Below the pieces are notes generated by a model that was not told the origin of the DNA, ran no database searches, and was given only the letters and a program-made list of their open reading frames with translations. This document shows positions 15,665-24,809 of a DNA stretch of 64,000 bases, one piece after another. Each line of letters opens with the position of its first letter. Within the stretch, counting starts at the first letter, position 1. This stretch comes from Fictibacillus marinisediminis (GTDB taxonomy: Bacteria; Bacillota; Bacilli; Bacillales; Fictibacillaceae): the NCBI RefSeq assembly GCF_023149135.1, contig NZ_JAIWJX010000002.1:1116001-1180000 (forward strand), read 5' to 3'. The translations under genes and the position numbers were made by a program.

Positions 15665-16222
15665 TTGAATAAATCGAATTTATTACAAATGGGGAGGACG
15701 ATTATGGGAATCTTAAGCGGAAATCCACAGAATGAACCAATGCATTATGGGGAAATCTTCGGTATGTGGAGTTACCTTGCCGGAAATAAGGGATATGTCG
15801 CAGGATATGAAACGCTAATCAATCATACTGGAGACGGAGACTTGAAAAAATTCCTGGAAGACTCTGTTCAAGCCATGAAACAAGAAATCGAACAGGTCGA
15901 AAAGGTTCTAAAAGCCAATGGAATTGGTTTACCGCCAGCACCTCCTGAACGTCCAACAGCTTCTTTAGAAAGCATTCCTGCAGGAGCCCGCTTTAGCGAT
16001 CCAGAAATTGCAGCTTCAGTTGCAAAAGATGGAGCAGCAGGTTTAGTCGCTTGCAGTCAGATTATGGGGCAGTCTATCAGGGAAGATATCGGAGCCATGT
16101 TTGGGCAGTTCCACATGAATAAGGCACAGTTTGGTGTACGACTCTTGAGGATGATGAAAGAAAAAGGATGGTTGGTTCCTCCTCCCCTTCACATGGAGAT
16201 ACCTGAGGCTGTTCACGCCTAA
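15665..16222 (+). CDS. DUF3231 family protein
   Basis: A 185-residue predicted all-helical, ferritin-like protein of the DUF3231 family. The family signature MHYGEIFGMWSYLAGNKGYV is near the N-terminus, PPAPPERP sits in the centre, and the C-terminal half has IMGQSIREDIGAMFGQFHMNK. Usually annotated in Bacillaceae without known function; full-length homologs often carry two such units and this is a single-unit form. The TTG start is preferred because AGAGAGGTGG lies seven bases before it, while the next ATG has no site. Confidence 0.8.
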   Translation: MNKSNLLQMGRTIMGILSGNPQNEPMHYGEIFGMWSYLAGNKGYVAGYETLINHTGDGDLKKFLEDSVQAMKQEIEQVEKVLKANGIGLPPAPPERPTASLESIPAGARFSDPEIAASVAKDGAAGLVACSQIMGQSIREDIGAMFGQFHMNKAQFGVRLLRMMKEKGWLVPPPLHMEIPEAVHA

Positions 16223-16227
16223 CGATT

Positions 16228-16272
16228 AAAAAAGGGATGCCAGTCTGATTTTATAATCGACTCGCATCTCTT
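16228..16272 (+). terminator. Probable terminator
   Basis: AAAGGGATGC pairs with GCATCTCTTT around a long loop; T-rich tail. Confidence 0.6.
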
Positions 16273-16390
16273 TATTATTATAATTATTTAAGAAATAAAA
16301 ATAATTGAACCAACACCGAAGTATTCTCATAACAAGAATGAACGGCCATTTTTTGTTGCAAACTAGTAGCAGAAAAAGGAGGTTTTAACT

Positions 16391-16828
16391 TTGGAACAAG
16401 CAAAAGTCATATTAATAAAATTTATTGTAAGCTTGATTGCTTTTTCAATCGGACTGGACTTGTTTTTCGATGCAACGCTGACAGATATCATTTCTTTTGG
16501 TGTTACCGTAACGGCTGTATCTTATATCCTGGCTGACCGAATTCTCCTGCCTCGGATTGGAAGCACCAATACACTGATGGCAGAATTCATTTTAACGTAC
16601 ATGATCGTTTGGATTTTTGGAGCGATACTTCTTCACGGCTACCTGCAGATCGCTTGGGGGAGCGCTATCTCTGCTATAATCATCACAGCTGCGGAGGTTT
16701 ATGTTCATCGTTATCTGCTCAAACATCTGCCGGAAAGAAAAAGAGAGATCAGGCATCATGGGGCCACACCTAAATTGCGATTTGTCACAGAATTTGCTGA
16801 AGATGACGATCCAACCCGCAAGAAGTAA
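16391..16828 (+). CDS. DUF2512 (YndM-like) membrane protein
   Basis: A 145-residue protein with four membrane helices (about residues 8-28, 33-50, 63-84, 88-108) and a basic, then acidic, cytoplasmic tail. The ILADRILLPRIGS motif between helices 2 and 3 and the HRYLLKHLPER end are typical of DUF2512. Function unknown. TTG start chosen because AAAGGAGG is well spaced before it. Confidence 0.82.
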   Translation: MEQAKVILIKFIVSLIAFSIGLDLFFDATLTDIISFGVTVTAVSYILADRILLPRIGSTNTLMAEFILTYMIVWIFGAILLHGYLQIAWGSAISAIIITAAEVYVHRYLLKHLPERKREIRHHGATPKLRFVTEFAEDDDPTRKK

Positions 16829-16841
16829 TACTTGTATAAAA

Positions 16842-16871
16842 TTGACAAATAAGTGAGTATTTGCGTAAACT
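16842..16871 (+). promoter_or_regulatory. Promoter of the ABC-F leader transcript
   Basis: TTGACA and TAAACT are 18 bases apart, about 40 bases before the leader peptide start. Confidence 0.65.
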
Positions 16872-16909
16872 ATTAGCGTAACGAAAAATTCCAGATTGAG
16901 GTGGAAAGG

Positions 16910-17002
16910 ATGTTTTTTTTATCAACTGTTCTTATTAGAGATTTAGCTTATACGGGAGAAGTCTGCCCTTTTTTAGAAATTAAGCTAATCGAAGAACAGT
17001 AA
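16910..17002 (+). CDS. Leader peptide of an attenuator, 30 aa
   Basis: A 30-codon frame starting MFFLSTVLIRDLAYTGEVC has a GAGGTGG ribosome binding site and ends just before a terminator. Two segments inside it pair: ACTGTTCTT with AAGAACAGT, and TAGCTTA with TAAGCTA. This is the layout of ribosome-stalling attenuators upstream of ABC-F antibiotic-protection genes: a ribosome stalled on the leader would disrupt the long hairpin and let transcription continue. The downstream ABC-F gene is broken, so the switch may now be without a target. Confidence 0.65.
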   Translation: MFFLSTVLIRDLAYTGEVCPFLEIKLIEEQ

Positions 17003-17040
17003 GTAAAATCGCCAATCCCTTCTTATGTTATTAATTATTC

Positions 17041-17076
17041 AATGGGTAAGGTGTATTCACCTTACCCATTTTTTAT
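17041..17076 (+). terminator. Attenuator terminator upstream of ABC-F remnant
   Basis: AATGGGTAAGGTG pairs perfectly with CACCTTACCCATT and a T-run follows. It stands between the leader peptide and the ABC-F start. Confidence 0.85.
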
Positions 17077-17159
17077 TGCCCAAAAAATAAATAGGTTTTT
17101 TTATCATGCTGTTCTCTCAGTTAGCTTTGAAGCGAATCAAAGCAAAAGGAGAGAATGAA

Positions 17160-17803
17160 ATGAGTATTTTATCTGTAACCATGTGACCCATATGTATGGA
17201 GATCAAATAAATTTTAAAGGTATCAGCTTCCGGCTGCTGCCTGGTGAACACGCCGGATTGGCCGGGAGAAACGGAGCCGGCAAATCAACCTTGCTGCGGA
17301 TATTGTCGCAGGAATTGCTGCCTGACTCAGGAGCGGTTCATTGGCTTCCCAATGTTCAGCTAAAAACCATATTGGGAATGATTAACCCATTAAATGGTTC
17401 AGTTAAGATGGGGGCTCATGTTAAGCCAGCATACTTTGCACAGGAGGAAGCTGCCTTTTCGTTCCATAGTCCGCTTACGCGTATGAAGGAGCTTTAATGG
17501 ACACAAAAAGAAATACGCCAAATACTGGCTATGTCTGGATGGAGTAATGAACTGATCCGACAGCCTCTTCTTTCTTTAAGCGGAGGACAACAAGCCAAAG
17601 CGAGGCAATGTGAGCTAATGGCTGCGAAGAGCAACTTCCTTGTCTTGGATGAACCGACCAACCATTTGGATACCCTGTCAAAACAAGCATTTAAAGAAGC
17701 TCTTGAAAAATATGAGGGAACCGTGCTGCTCGTCTCACATGAACCTGACTTTTATAAAGACTCACAGGTTTGGAATATTGATGATTGGCATCAAAAACGT
17801 TAA
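17160..17803 (+). pseudogene. ABC-F ATPase (ribosomal protection type), decayed
   Basis: The gene starts MSILSVT after an AAAAGGAGAG site but a missing base near 17180 shifts the frame to a stop. The frame resumes with YGDQINFKGISFRLLPGEHA and Walker A GRNGAGKST. Then most of the first ATPase domain, the interdomain linker and the second Walker A are missing: the sequence jumps into late second-domain motifs (AYFAQEEA, LSGGQQAKARQ, VLDEPTNHLD). Another frame break lies near 17495. Full ABC-F proteins are above 500 residues; only about 210 codons remain. Family members include resistance factors and translation factors; which type this was is unclear. Confidence 0.85.
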
Positions 17804-17810
17804 TCAATCA

Positions 17811-17845
17811 GAAAAGAACAGCTGAATATATCGCTGTTCTTTTTT
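17811..17845 (+). terminator. Intrinsic terminator
   Basis: AAAAGAACAGC / GCTGTTCTTTT stem with a long T-run after the ABC-F remnant. Confidence 0.88.
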
Positions 17846-17937
17846 TTGGCAGGGATAGCCGCTATGCTATAGTATAAAGGTTCCATAAAAGACATATTTA
17901 GGATTATCCGCAATAATAGTAAAGGGGAGGGAGACGT

Positions 17938-18099
17938 ATGAAAGTACTGATTGGCTCAATTCTGATTGTGCTAGTGCTTTGTTTTGGTGTATGGCTAATC
18001 CTGTCTCCTTCATTTAAAAAAGTGGGAGATAAGGCTACAAAATTCAAAGAAAAGCTGCAGGAGGAACAAGATGGAGAAGAAAAGCAAAAAGGGGAATAA
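17938..18099 (+). CDS. Small single-pass membrane protein, 53 aa
   Basis: Starts MKVLIGSILIVLVLCFGVW, a membrane helix, followed by a Lys/Glu-rich cytoplasmic tail (FKKVGDKATKFKEKLQEEQ). A GGGGAGGGAG site precedes ATG. Its last 29 bases overlap the start of the SPFH gene, whose ribosome binding site (GGAGGAAC) lies inside this frame, so the two look translationally coupled and possibly partners at the membrane. Family not recognised. Confidence 0.7.
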   Translation: MKVLIGSILIVLVLCFGVWLILSPSFKKVGDKATKFKEKLQEEQDGEEKQKGE

Positions 18100-18895
18100 C
18101 CGCAGAATTTTAGGGGGAGTCATAGTTGGAGTGGCATTGCTGCTGGCAGTCGGGCTCACATCATTATTCATTGAAAAGATTCCGAATGGCTATGTCGGTG
18201 TCGTATACAGCCCGAATGGGGGAGTTCAGGAGGATACGCTCGGCCAAGGCTGGCACCTGGTTGGTCTTTTTGACAAAGTGACGATTTATCCGGTCAGGAT
18301 GCAGACCGTAAATTATAGCAACATACAAGTTGCTACTTCGGACGGTAAGAGTGTGACGATTGATTTTGCCTATAACTACAGCATACAGCCGGATAAAGTC
18401 GTGAATGTTTTTAACAAATTCGGACCGGTTGAGATCGAAGAGATTGAAGGCTCTTATCTAAGAACAAGATTATGGGATGCAGGGCGTAAAGCGATCGCTA
18501 AATATTCCGTTATCGATACATATGGTGAAAAATCATCAGAAGCAGCAGGAAACGTTCAAAAAATCTTTGCAGATGATGTCCGAAAGCTCGGCTTTAATGT
18601 CAACAACCTGACGCTTGGCGTGCCTAAGCCTGATAAATCAACGCAAGCTGCTATCGACAAGAGGGTCGAAGCGGCACAGGAGCTTGAACGCAAGCAGATT
18701 GAGCTGAAGATCGCAAAAGCAGAAGCAGCGAAGAAACAGATCGAAGCCAAGGGGATTGCTGATTACAATGACATCATAAAAAAATCAATCTCTAAAGAAG
18801 TGATTCAGAACAAGTGGATTGAGAAATGGGACGGCAAGATGCCGAAAGCCACTGGTTCCAATCAATTGATTCAAATGCCGATCAACGAAAAATAA
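18071..18895 (+). CDS. SPFH/band 7 (prohibitin-like) membrane protein
   Basis: A 274-residue membrane-anchored scaffold of the SPFH family. A basic N-terminus and one membrane helix (about residues 14-34) precede the band 7 domain (about 36-200: IPNGYVGVVYSPNGGVQEDTL onward, with RTRLWDAGRKAIAKYSVIDT). A Lys/Glu/Ala-rich helix (about 205-245) that mediates oligomerisation follows. Family members organise membrane microdomains or control proteases; the specific role is unknown. The overlap with the small membrane protein gene suggests a two-gene operon. Confidence 0.85.
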   Translation: MEKKSKKGNNRRILGGVIVGVALLLAVGLTSLFIEKIPNGYVGVVYSPNGGVQEDTLGQGWHLVGLFDKVTIYPVRMQTVNYSNIQVATSDGKSVTIDFAYNYSIQPDKVVNVFNKFGPVEIEEIEGSYLRTRLWDAGRKAIAKYSVIDTYGEKSSEAAGNVQKIFADDVRKLGFNVNNLTLGVPKPDKSTQAAIDKRVEAAQELERKQIELKIAKAEAAKKQIEAKGIADYNDIIKKSISKEVIQNKWIEKWDGKMPKATGSNQLIQMPINEK

Positions 18896-18949
18896 AAGCA
18901 GGCAATGACCCGACTTTTCACACATGCCGATAAACACTTTTTTCTAAAC

Positions 18950-18977
18950 AGCCATTCGCTATCGAATGGCTGTTTTC
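18950..18977 (+). terminator. Intrinsic terminator
   Basis: AAACAGCCATTCG pairs with CGAATGGCTGTTT around CTAT. Confidence 0.88.
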
Positions 18978-19121
18978 GCTCCTTCATATCGATTTAACAG
19001 CCGAAAAAATGGCGGGAGGATCATAAAGATAGAAAAAAGCAAAATGAATATCTGCTTGAACTTACGTGTTTTTTTTCATAGTATCCATAAAATTTCATAT
19101 AACGATTACATAAGAACGAAA

Positions 19122-19151
19122 AAAGACACCGTCAACTAGTGGCGGTGTCTG
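19122..19151 (-). terminator. Terminator of ppc
   Basis: On the minus strand GACACCG / CGGTGTC followed by TTTTTTC lies just past the ppc stop. Confidence 0.8.
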
Positions 19152-19155
19152 AGGA

Positions 19156-21918
19156 TCATCCTGTGTTTCGGAGCCCGGCTGCAATTCCATTAATGGTGAG
19201 CAGCGCTTCTCTTAACAGGTCTTCATCCAGTTGCTCGTCTTCACGCAGCTTAGAAATCAATTCTACCTGCAGGAAGCTGAGTGGATCTACATATGGGTTT
19301 CTTAGTCTGATGGATTCTTTGATGTTTGGCAGCTGATCCATCAAATGATCCTGCTGTGTGATAAGCAGGATGGATTCAGTTGTGCGGTGGTACTCATTTT
19401 CAATTTCGGAAAATATACGTTTAGCCATCTCCTGGTCATTCACCATCGCCGTATATTCTCGTGCAGCGGTTAAGTCAGCTTTCATCAAGGCCATTTGCAA
19501 ATTATCTATGGTCGAACGGAAGAACGGCCAATCATTGTACATTTGCTGGAGAAGGTTGAGTTGTTCATTGTTTTCCATATAACGCTGCAGTCCTGTTCCT
19601 GCCGCATACCAGGCTGGAAGGAGCTGACGGCTTTGGGTCCATGCGAACACCCAAGGTATGGCACGCAGGTCTTCAAAACGTTCGCTTCCTTTACGGCTCA
19701 TAGGACGGGATCCGATATTGAGAGATCCCAATTCAGGAAGAGGAGTCGCTTGTTTAAAGTACGTCAGGAAATCAGGATCATTGAAGACAAGCTCTTGGTA
19801 TTTCCTAAGTGATGCGGAAGAGATGCCTTCCATAACATCTTCCCATGCTTTTGTCCGGCTGTCGTTTTGCTGTGCATCTGTTGAAGCATTAGCGGCTGAA
19901 GAAAGCATTGTGGAAGTTGCTTGTTCAAGGCTCCTGTAGGCAATGTCATATAAGGAATATCTTGAGGACAGCACTTCACCTTGTTCAGTAATCTTAAATC
20001 CGTCTCCCAATGTTTCGGCTGGCTGAGAGAGGATGCTTCGATACAGCGGGCCGCCCCCGCGTCCTAATGAACCCCCGCGGCCATGGAAGAATTTTAAACG
20101 GACATTGTATTGATCAGCCACCTCATGGATTTCCTGCTGAGCCTTGTATAGCTTCCAGTTGGCCGTCAGGGTACCGCCATCCTTGCTTCCATCGGAGTAA
20201 CCAAGCATGATTTCCTGCACGTTTCCATGCTGTTTCAGCTGTTGCTGGTAAAAGTCCATTGAAAACAGCTTTTTCATAATGGCAGGTCCGGAAACAAGAT
20301 CATCAATCGTTTCCAGCAGAGGAGCGACATTCAGTTTGCATTCAACTCGCCCGTCAGCATGAAGACGATAAACTCCCGCTTCTTTTGCGAGTACAAGAAC
20401 TTCCAGCAGATCACTTACCGATTCCGTCATACTGACCAAATACACTTCGATGGAGCGATCTCCAAATTCCTCATGGGCTTTATTAATCATCCGGAAGACA
20501 TCAATCATCTGACTTGTTTCTTTAGAATAATCTTCAGCGAAAGGAAGAAGCAAAGGCCTGGGATCCTGTAATACTTTCCCTAACAGCTCTACTTTTTCTT
20601 CTTCATCCAGACGAGAATAGTCAGCAGCCAGATTTACAGAATGGAAGATCTCAGTGATTGCCGCTTCATGATCTCCGCTGTGATTGCGGATATCGAGTGT
20701 GGCCAGATGAAAACCGAATAATTCTACCTGCCGAATGAGCTGGTCAAGGCTTTTAAGCCTGAATCCATCCGGAGAATGTCCAAGAAGACTGCGTTTAATA
20801 AGCTGCAAGTCTTCCAAGAACTCCTCAGAACTTTGATACCCTTCTTTCGGTTTTCCGACCCGTTCTAACTTTTTCAGCATGATGGCCATTTTGCACCGAT
20901 AGGCCTCATGCTCGATCTTCCACTGTTCTCCATCTTTTAGTATGGATAACTCCTCATGAATGGAGTCAGTTAATTCTTTGGATATGGCGACCTGTTTAGA
21001 AGATTGGCTCATCTGTTTCATTAAATTCGTCAGCGATGTATGATATTTTCGCAGCACCAGTTTACGATGTTTCTTTAAGGTTTCCCACGTTAACGCTGGA
21101 GTGACGTTCGGATTACCGTCACGGTCACCGCCAATCCACGAACCGAATCGCAGAATGTTCGGCACATGCCAGTCTTCAGCTGAATAATGCTCCTGCAGCG
21201 TCTCTTCAAGCTCATGATGAATCTGAGGAAGGACCTCAAACAATGTTTCATCGAAATAGTAAAGCCCGTTCGCAACTTCGTCCATCACGGTCGGTTTTCT
21301 GTCACGCAATTCATCGGTCTGCCACAGGATGGTGATCTCGTTAAACAGTTTTTCATTGAGCTCTTCCCGCTCACGGGGTGTGAGAACGGTCTGGTCGAGC
21401 TGGTGAAGCAAAAGAGCGATCCGTTTATGGATCTCCAGCACACTCCGTCGTGTCGCTTCTGTCGGATGGGCAGTAATAATCAGCTCCATCGACAGTTTTT
21501 CAATGACGTTTTTTATGATGTCAGCGTCGATGCCGTTTTCTTTAAACTGGGTGACTGTGTACTCCAGTGACCCAGGCTGGTGCCCATCCTTGAACTGGTA
21601 TTCCCGTCTGCGCCGTATGCGGTGGTTTTGTTCAGCGATATTTACAAGATGGAAATAGACGGCAAACGCCCGTATGACTTGCTGCCGCTCGGGGTGTTTT
21701 AAGCTGGCAATCTCATTTTTCAGCTCCTGATAGGTTAATTCGTCATTATTTCTAAGAGATTTTGTCATTTCTCTAATTTTTTCAACTTTATCAAGCAGTG
21801 CCTGTCCGCCTTGCTGAACAAGGACATTCCCCAGCAGCTGGCCGAGAGATTTAACATCCCGGCGGAGGGGTGAACTGCTGTGATCTGATTTTGCTGATTC
21901 TAAGATTTTTGTCATCAT
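19156..21918 (-). CDS. ppc: Phosphoenolpyruvate carboxylase
   Basis: Anaplerotic enzyme: PEP plus bicarbonate gives oxaloacetate and phosphate. The 920-residue length is right. Catalytic and binding motifs are all present: the active-site His in LIITAHPTEATRRS, the glycine loop FGSWIGGDRDGNP, the second signature EIMLGYSDGSKDGG, the FFHGRGGSLGRGGGP loop, and the C-terminal LRNTG end, where the last residues bind the aspartate inhibitor. The start is one of two adjacent ATGs after GGAAGGTGAG. The gene is monocistronic with its own terminator. Confidence 0.97.
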   Translation of the reverse strand: MMTKILESAKSDHSSSPLRRDVKSLGQLLGNVLVQQGGQALLDKVEKIREMTKSLRNNDELTYQELKNEIASLKHPERQQVIRAFAVYFHLVNIAEQNHRIRRRREYQFKDGHQPGSLEYTVTQFKENGIDADIIKNVIEKLSMELIITAHPTEATRRSVLEIHKRIALLLHQLDQTVLTPREREELNEKLFNEITILWQTDELRDRKPTVMDEVANGLYYFDETLFEVLPQIHHELEETLQEHYSAEDWHVPNILRFGSWIGGDRDGNPNVTPALTWETLKKHRKLVLRKYHTSLTNLMKQMSQSSKQVAISKELTDSIHEELSILKDGEQWKIEHEAYRCKMAIMLKKLERVGKPKEGYQSSEEFLEDLQLIKRSLLGHSPDGFRLKSLDQLIRQVELFGFHLATLDIRNHSGDHEAAITEIFHSVNLAADYSRLDEEEKVELLGKVLQDPRPLLLPFAEDYSKETSQMIDVFRMINKAHEEFGDRSIEVYLVSMTESVSDLLEVLVLAKEAGVYRLHADGRVECKLNVAPLLETIDDLVSGPAIMKKLFSMDFYQQQLKQHGNVQEIMLGYSDGSKDGGTLTANWKLYKAQQEIHEVADQYNVRLKFFHGRGGSLGRGGGPLYRSILSQPAETLGDGFKITEQGEVLSSRYSLYDIAYRSLEQATSTMLSSAANASTDAQQNDSRTKAWEDVMEGISSASLRKYQELVFNDPDFLTYFKQATPLPELGSLNIGSRPMSRKGSERFEDLRAIPWVFAWTQSRQLLPAWYAAGTGLQRYMENNEQLNLLQQMYNDWPFFRSTIDNLQMALMKADLTAAREYTAMVNDQEMAKRIFSEIENEYHRTTESILLITQQDHLMDQLPNIKESIRLRNPYVDPLSFLQVELISKLREDEQLDEDLLREALLTINGIAAGLRNTG

Positions 21919-22378
21919 CTCACCTTCCGTTTCTTAGCTGTCATTCTTTTATTTTTGTGCTGTTTTATTATTAGAATATTTTGATTTATAGGCATTGTAT
22001 CATAAAACATCTTGATTTTCACAAATGAAAACGAGCAGGAAGGAAATCTGTACAATTATCTTATCGTGAGAAACTATAACAGTTCTGCGTGTAAGCGGAT
22101 ACATGAAACGAGAACAAAAAAAGACCCGGCCAGGGCTTTTGACAAAAAAATTGTCAAAAAACTCCGTTAGCCGGATTATTACGTCTAAATATGAAAAGGG
22201 GTTGTTGGGATGCCTTAACTATATCAGCTTGTCCTGTGATGGGAGTAAATATGGGACATTTTAGACAATCAACAAAAATATTAAACAGCTCCGTCTGTCG
22301 TTCATACTTTGTTCATTTCTTTCAGGTATAGTAAAGGCATGGAAGGGAAACAAATTTTACCAATGAAGGTGATGAACT
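21919..22378. other. Intergenic region between ppc and the bmrA-like gene
   Basis: No gene seen. It contains the inverted repeat TTTTGACAA / TTGTCAAAA around AAAAA at 22137-22159, preceded by CCCGGCCAGGG. A TATAGT hexamer at 22327-22332 may be the -10 of the downstream operon, but no clear -35 accompanies it. Confidence 0.4.
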
Positions 22379-24160
22379 TTGAAAAAAGAGAATAACGTAA
22401 GCTCGAAGCAGTTTATTGATTTAATAAAAAAGACCAACCCGCCAAAACTGAAACTGAGTATGGCCATCCTCATGAGTGTCATTACGACACTTGTCGGTCT
22501 ATGTGTTCCGCTTTTCACGAAAAACTTTGTAGATAAATTTTCATTATCCACATTAAACGCTGCGCAGATTGCACTGCTGGCTGCTGTATTGCTCGCACGG
22601 GCGGCGGCAGGGGGGATATCCGTCTACCTCTTGAATATGGTTGGAAATGGAATTGTAGCGGGTATCCGCGACCGGTTATGGAAGAAACTGATTTCCCTGC
22701 CGATTCCTTTTTATGATAATCACCAGACAGGGGAAACGATCAGCCGAATGACGAACGACACGGCTGTGATTAAAAATCTGGCGTCCGAGCATTTTACGAA
22801 TTTTATTAACGGCATCATCTCGGTAGTCGGTTCCGTGATTTTTCTTTTAATCTTAGATTGGAAGCTGACACTTATCACACTGGTTATCGTACCGGTAGCC
22901 ATGCTGGTCATTATTCCAATCGGAAAGCAAATGCATAGAATCTCAAAGGCCACACAAGATGAGAATGCCAGATTTACTGCCATTCTTAGTAAAGTCCTTA
23001 TGGAAGTCCGTCTTGTAAAATCTTCAAATGCAGAGGAAACGGAGTATTACAACGGCAAGGAAGGTATTCAGAACCTCCTTCGATTTGGGATTAAAGAAGG
23101 TAAGTACCAGGCGATGCTCGGACCGGTCATTTCGCTTATTCTTATGCTTCTGCTTGTCGTCATCATAGGATATGGGGGTATGAGGGTTTCAAGTGGAGCG
23201 TTAAGTGCCGGATCACTGGTTGCTTATCTTCTGTACTTGTTTCAGATCATTCTGCCGATGACTCAATTCGCGATGTTTTTTACAGAGCTTCAAAAAGCAA
23301 AAGGAGCGACAGAACGAATCATCACGCTGCTCGACCATGAAGAAGAGGACTATGCATCTGGCCGAGTATTGCTGCAAGTCGATCAAACCCTGCATGTGGA
23401 GGACCTCCGTTTTGCATATAAAGATGAGGAGATTCTGAAAGGAGTCAGTTTTTCTGTAGAACCGGGAAAAGTGACGGCGATCGTTGGGCCGAGCGGCAGC
23501 GGTAAAACCACTTTATTTTCATTGTTTGAGCGATATTATAAACCTAATGGCGGTGAAATTAAATTAGGAGAAGCACCGATTGATCAATTCACGCTAGCAT
23601 CATGGAGAAGCAAAATCGGCTATGTTTCCCAGGAGAGCCCGCTCATTGCGGGAACAATAAGAGATAACATCTGCTACGGGCTGGATCGGAAGGTGAGTGA
23701 AGACGAACTTCAAAAAGTGGCAATGATGGCATATGCTGATCAATTTATTAACGATCTGCCCGACGGCTTTGATACCGAGGTAGGAGAGCGTGGAATTAAG
23801 CTTTCAGGAGGACAGCGCCAGCGAATCGGTATTGCACGTGCTTTGCTGCGTGATCCGCAGATTCTGATGCTTGATGAAGCCACCTCCAGCCTTGACAGCA
23901 AGTCAGAGATTGTCGTTCAGCAAGCATTAAACAATCTGATGGCTGGAAGAACTACGATCGTCATCGCCCACCGGTTATCAACGGTAGTGGATTCGGAACA
24001 GATTATCTTTTTGGAAAAAGGAGAAATTACAGGAACAGGAACACATCAGGAGCTGTTTCAATCTCATGATCTCTATAGGGAGTTCGCTCTTCAGCAGCTT
24101 CATAAACAAGATAAAGAAGCAAAGGATGAGGTGTATGGCCAGGATCTTAGTTGTGGATGA
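22379..24160 (+). CDS. bmrA: BmrA-like ABC multidrug exporter (half transporter)
   Basis: A 593-residue homodimer-type exporter that expels hydrophobic compounds using ATP. Six membrane helices span about residues 20-310 (GETISRMTNDTAVIKNL is the intracellular coupling region); the ATPase domain spans about 345-575 with Walker A GPSGSGKTT, Q-loop SQESPL, signature LSGGQRQRIGIARAL, Walker B ILMLDEATSSLDS and the H-loop AHRLST. The whole sequence closely follows B. subtilis BmrA as I recall it. A TTG start is used: ATGs nearby are out of frame, and GAAGGTGATG lies upstream. Its 3' end overlaps the response-regulator gene by 26 bases. Confidence 0.85.
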   Translation: MKKENNVSSKQFIDLIKKTNPPKLKLSMAILMSVITTLVGLCVPLFTKNFVDKFSLSTLNAAQIALLAAVLLARAAAGGISVYLLNMVGNGIVAGIRDRLWKKLISLPIPFYDNHQTGETISRMTNDTAVIKNLASEHFTNFINGIISVVGSVIFLLILDWKLTLITLVIVPVAMLVIIPIGKQMHRISKATQDENARFTAILSKVLMEVRLVKSSNAEETEYYNGKEGIQNLLRFGIKEGKYQAMLGPVISLILMLLLVVIIGYGGMRVSSGALSAGSLVAYLLYLFQIILPMTQFAMFFTELQKAKGATERIITLLDHEEEDYASGRVLLQVDQTLHVEDLRFAYKDEEILKGVSFSVEPGKVTAIVGPSGSGKTTLFSLFERYYKPNGGEIKLGEAPIDQFTLASWRSKIGYVSQESPLIAGTIRDNICYGLDRKVSEDELQKVAMMAYADQFINDLPDGFDTEVGERGIKLSGGQRQRIGIARALLRDPQILMLDEATSSLDSKSEIVVQQALNNLMAGRTTIVIAHRLSTVVDSEQIIFLEKGEITGTGTHQELFQSHDLYREFALQQLHKQDKEAKDEVYGQDLSCG

Positions 24161-24809
24161 TGACAGCCATATTCGGCAATTGGTCGGAGCCATTTTAAAG
24201 AATGAAGGATTTGAAATGCGCTACGCTGAGGATGGGGAGGAAGCACTGAGCATACTGGAGACCGCCTCCGTTGATCTGATGATCTTAGACATCATGATGC
24301 CAAAATTGGATGGATGGGAATTAGCAGAGGAAGTGAGGGCTTATTATGATTTTCCTTTGCTCATGCTTACAGCAAAAGGAGAAACGAAGGAAAAAGTAAA
24401 AGGGTTTCAGCTTGGAACGGATGATTATGTTGTGAAGCCGTTTGATCCGGCAGAGCTTGTTGTCCGGGTAAAGGCTTTGTTAAAACGCTATAACATTTCA
24501 GCATCTAACACAGTAAAGGCAGGGAAGCTGTCCATCGATAAAAACACGCACAACGTGACAGCCGGAAAGCAAGTGTATTCTCTTCCTTTAAAAGAATTCG
24601 AGCTATTGTTCCTGCTTGCGAGCTATCCCGGGAAAACCTTTTCGAGGGAACAGCTGATTCAGCAAGTATGGGGACCGGATTATGAAGGGGATGACAGGAC
24701 GGTGGACGTTCATATTAAACGGCTGCGCGCACGTTTTACAGAGGAGAAAGCGGGGATTAAAATCAGTACGGTATGGGGACTTGGATACCGATTGGAGAGC
24801 GGAACATGA
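24135..24809 (+). CDS. OmpR/PhoB-type response regulator
   Basis: A 224-residue two-component regulator. The receiver domain (about 1-115) has the acidic pair DDD near residue 8, the phosphoacceptor Asp in LMILDIMMPKLDG, the Thr in LMLTAKG and the Lys in YVVKPF. The winged-helix DNA-binding domain (about 130-222) has FSREQLIQQVWG and DDRTVDVHIKRLRARF. Translation starts inside the end of the exporter gene with GATGAGG before the ATG, and the stop overlaps the kinase start (ATGA), so all three are coupled. Confidence 0.92.
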   Translation: MARILVVDDDSHIRQLVGAILKNEGFEMRYAEDGEEALSILETASVDLMILDIMMPKLDGWELAEEVRAYYDFPLLMLTAKGETKEKVKGFQLGTDDYVVKPFDPAELVVRVKALLKRYNISASNTVKAGKLSIDKNTHNVTAGKQVYSLPLKEFELLFLLASYPGKTFSREQLIQQVWGPDYEGDDRTVDVHIKRLRARFTEEKAGIKISTVWGLGYRLESGT

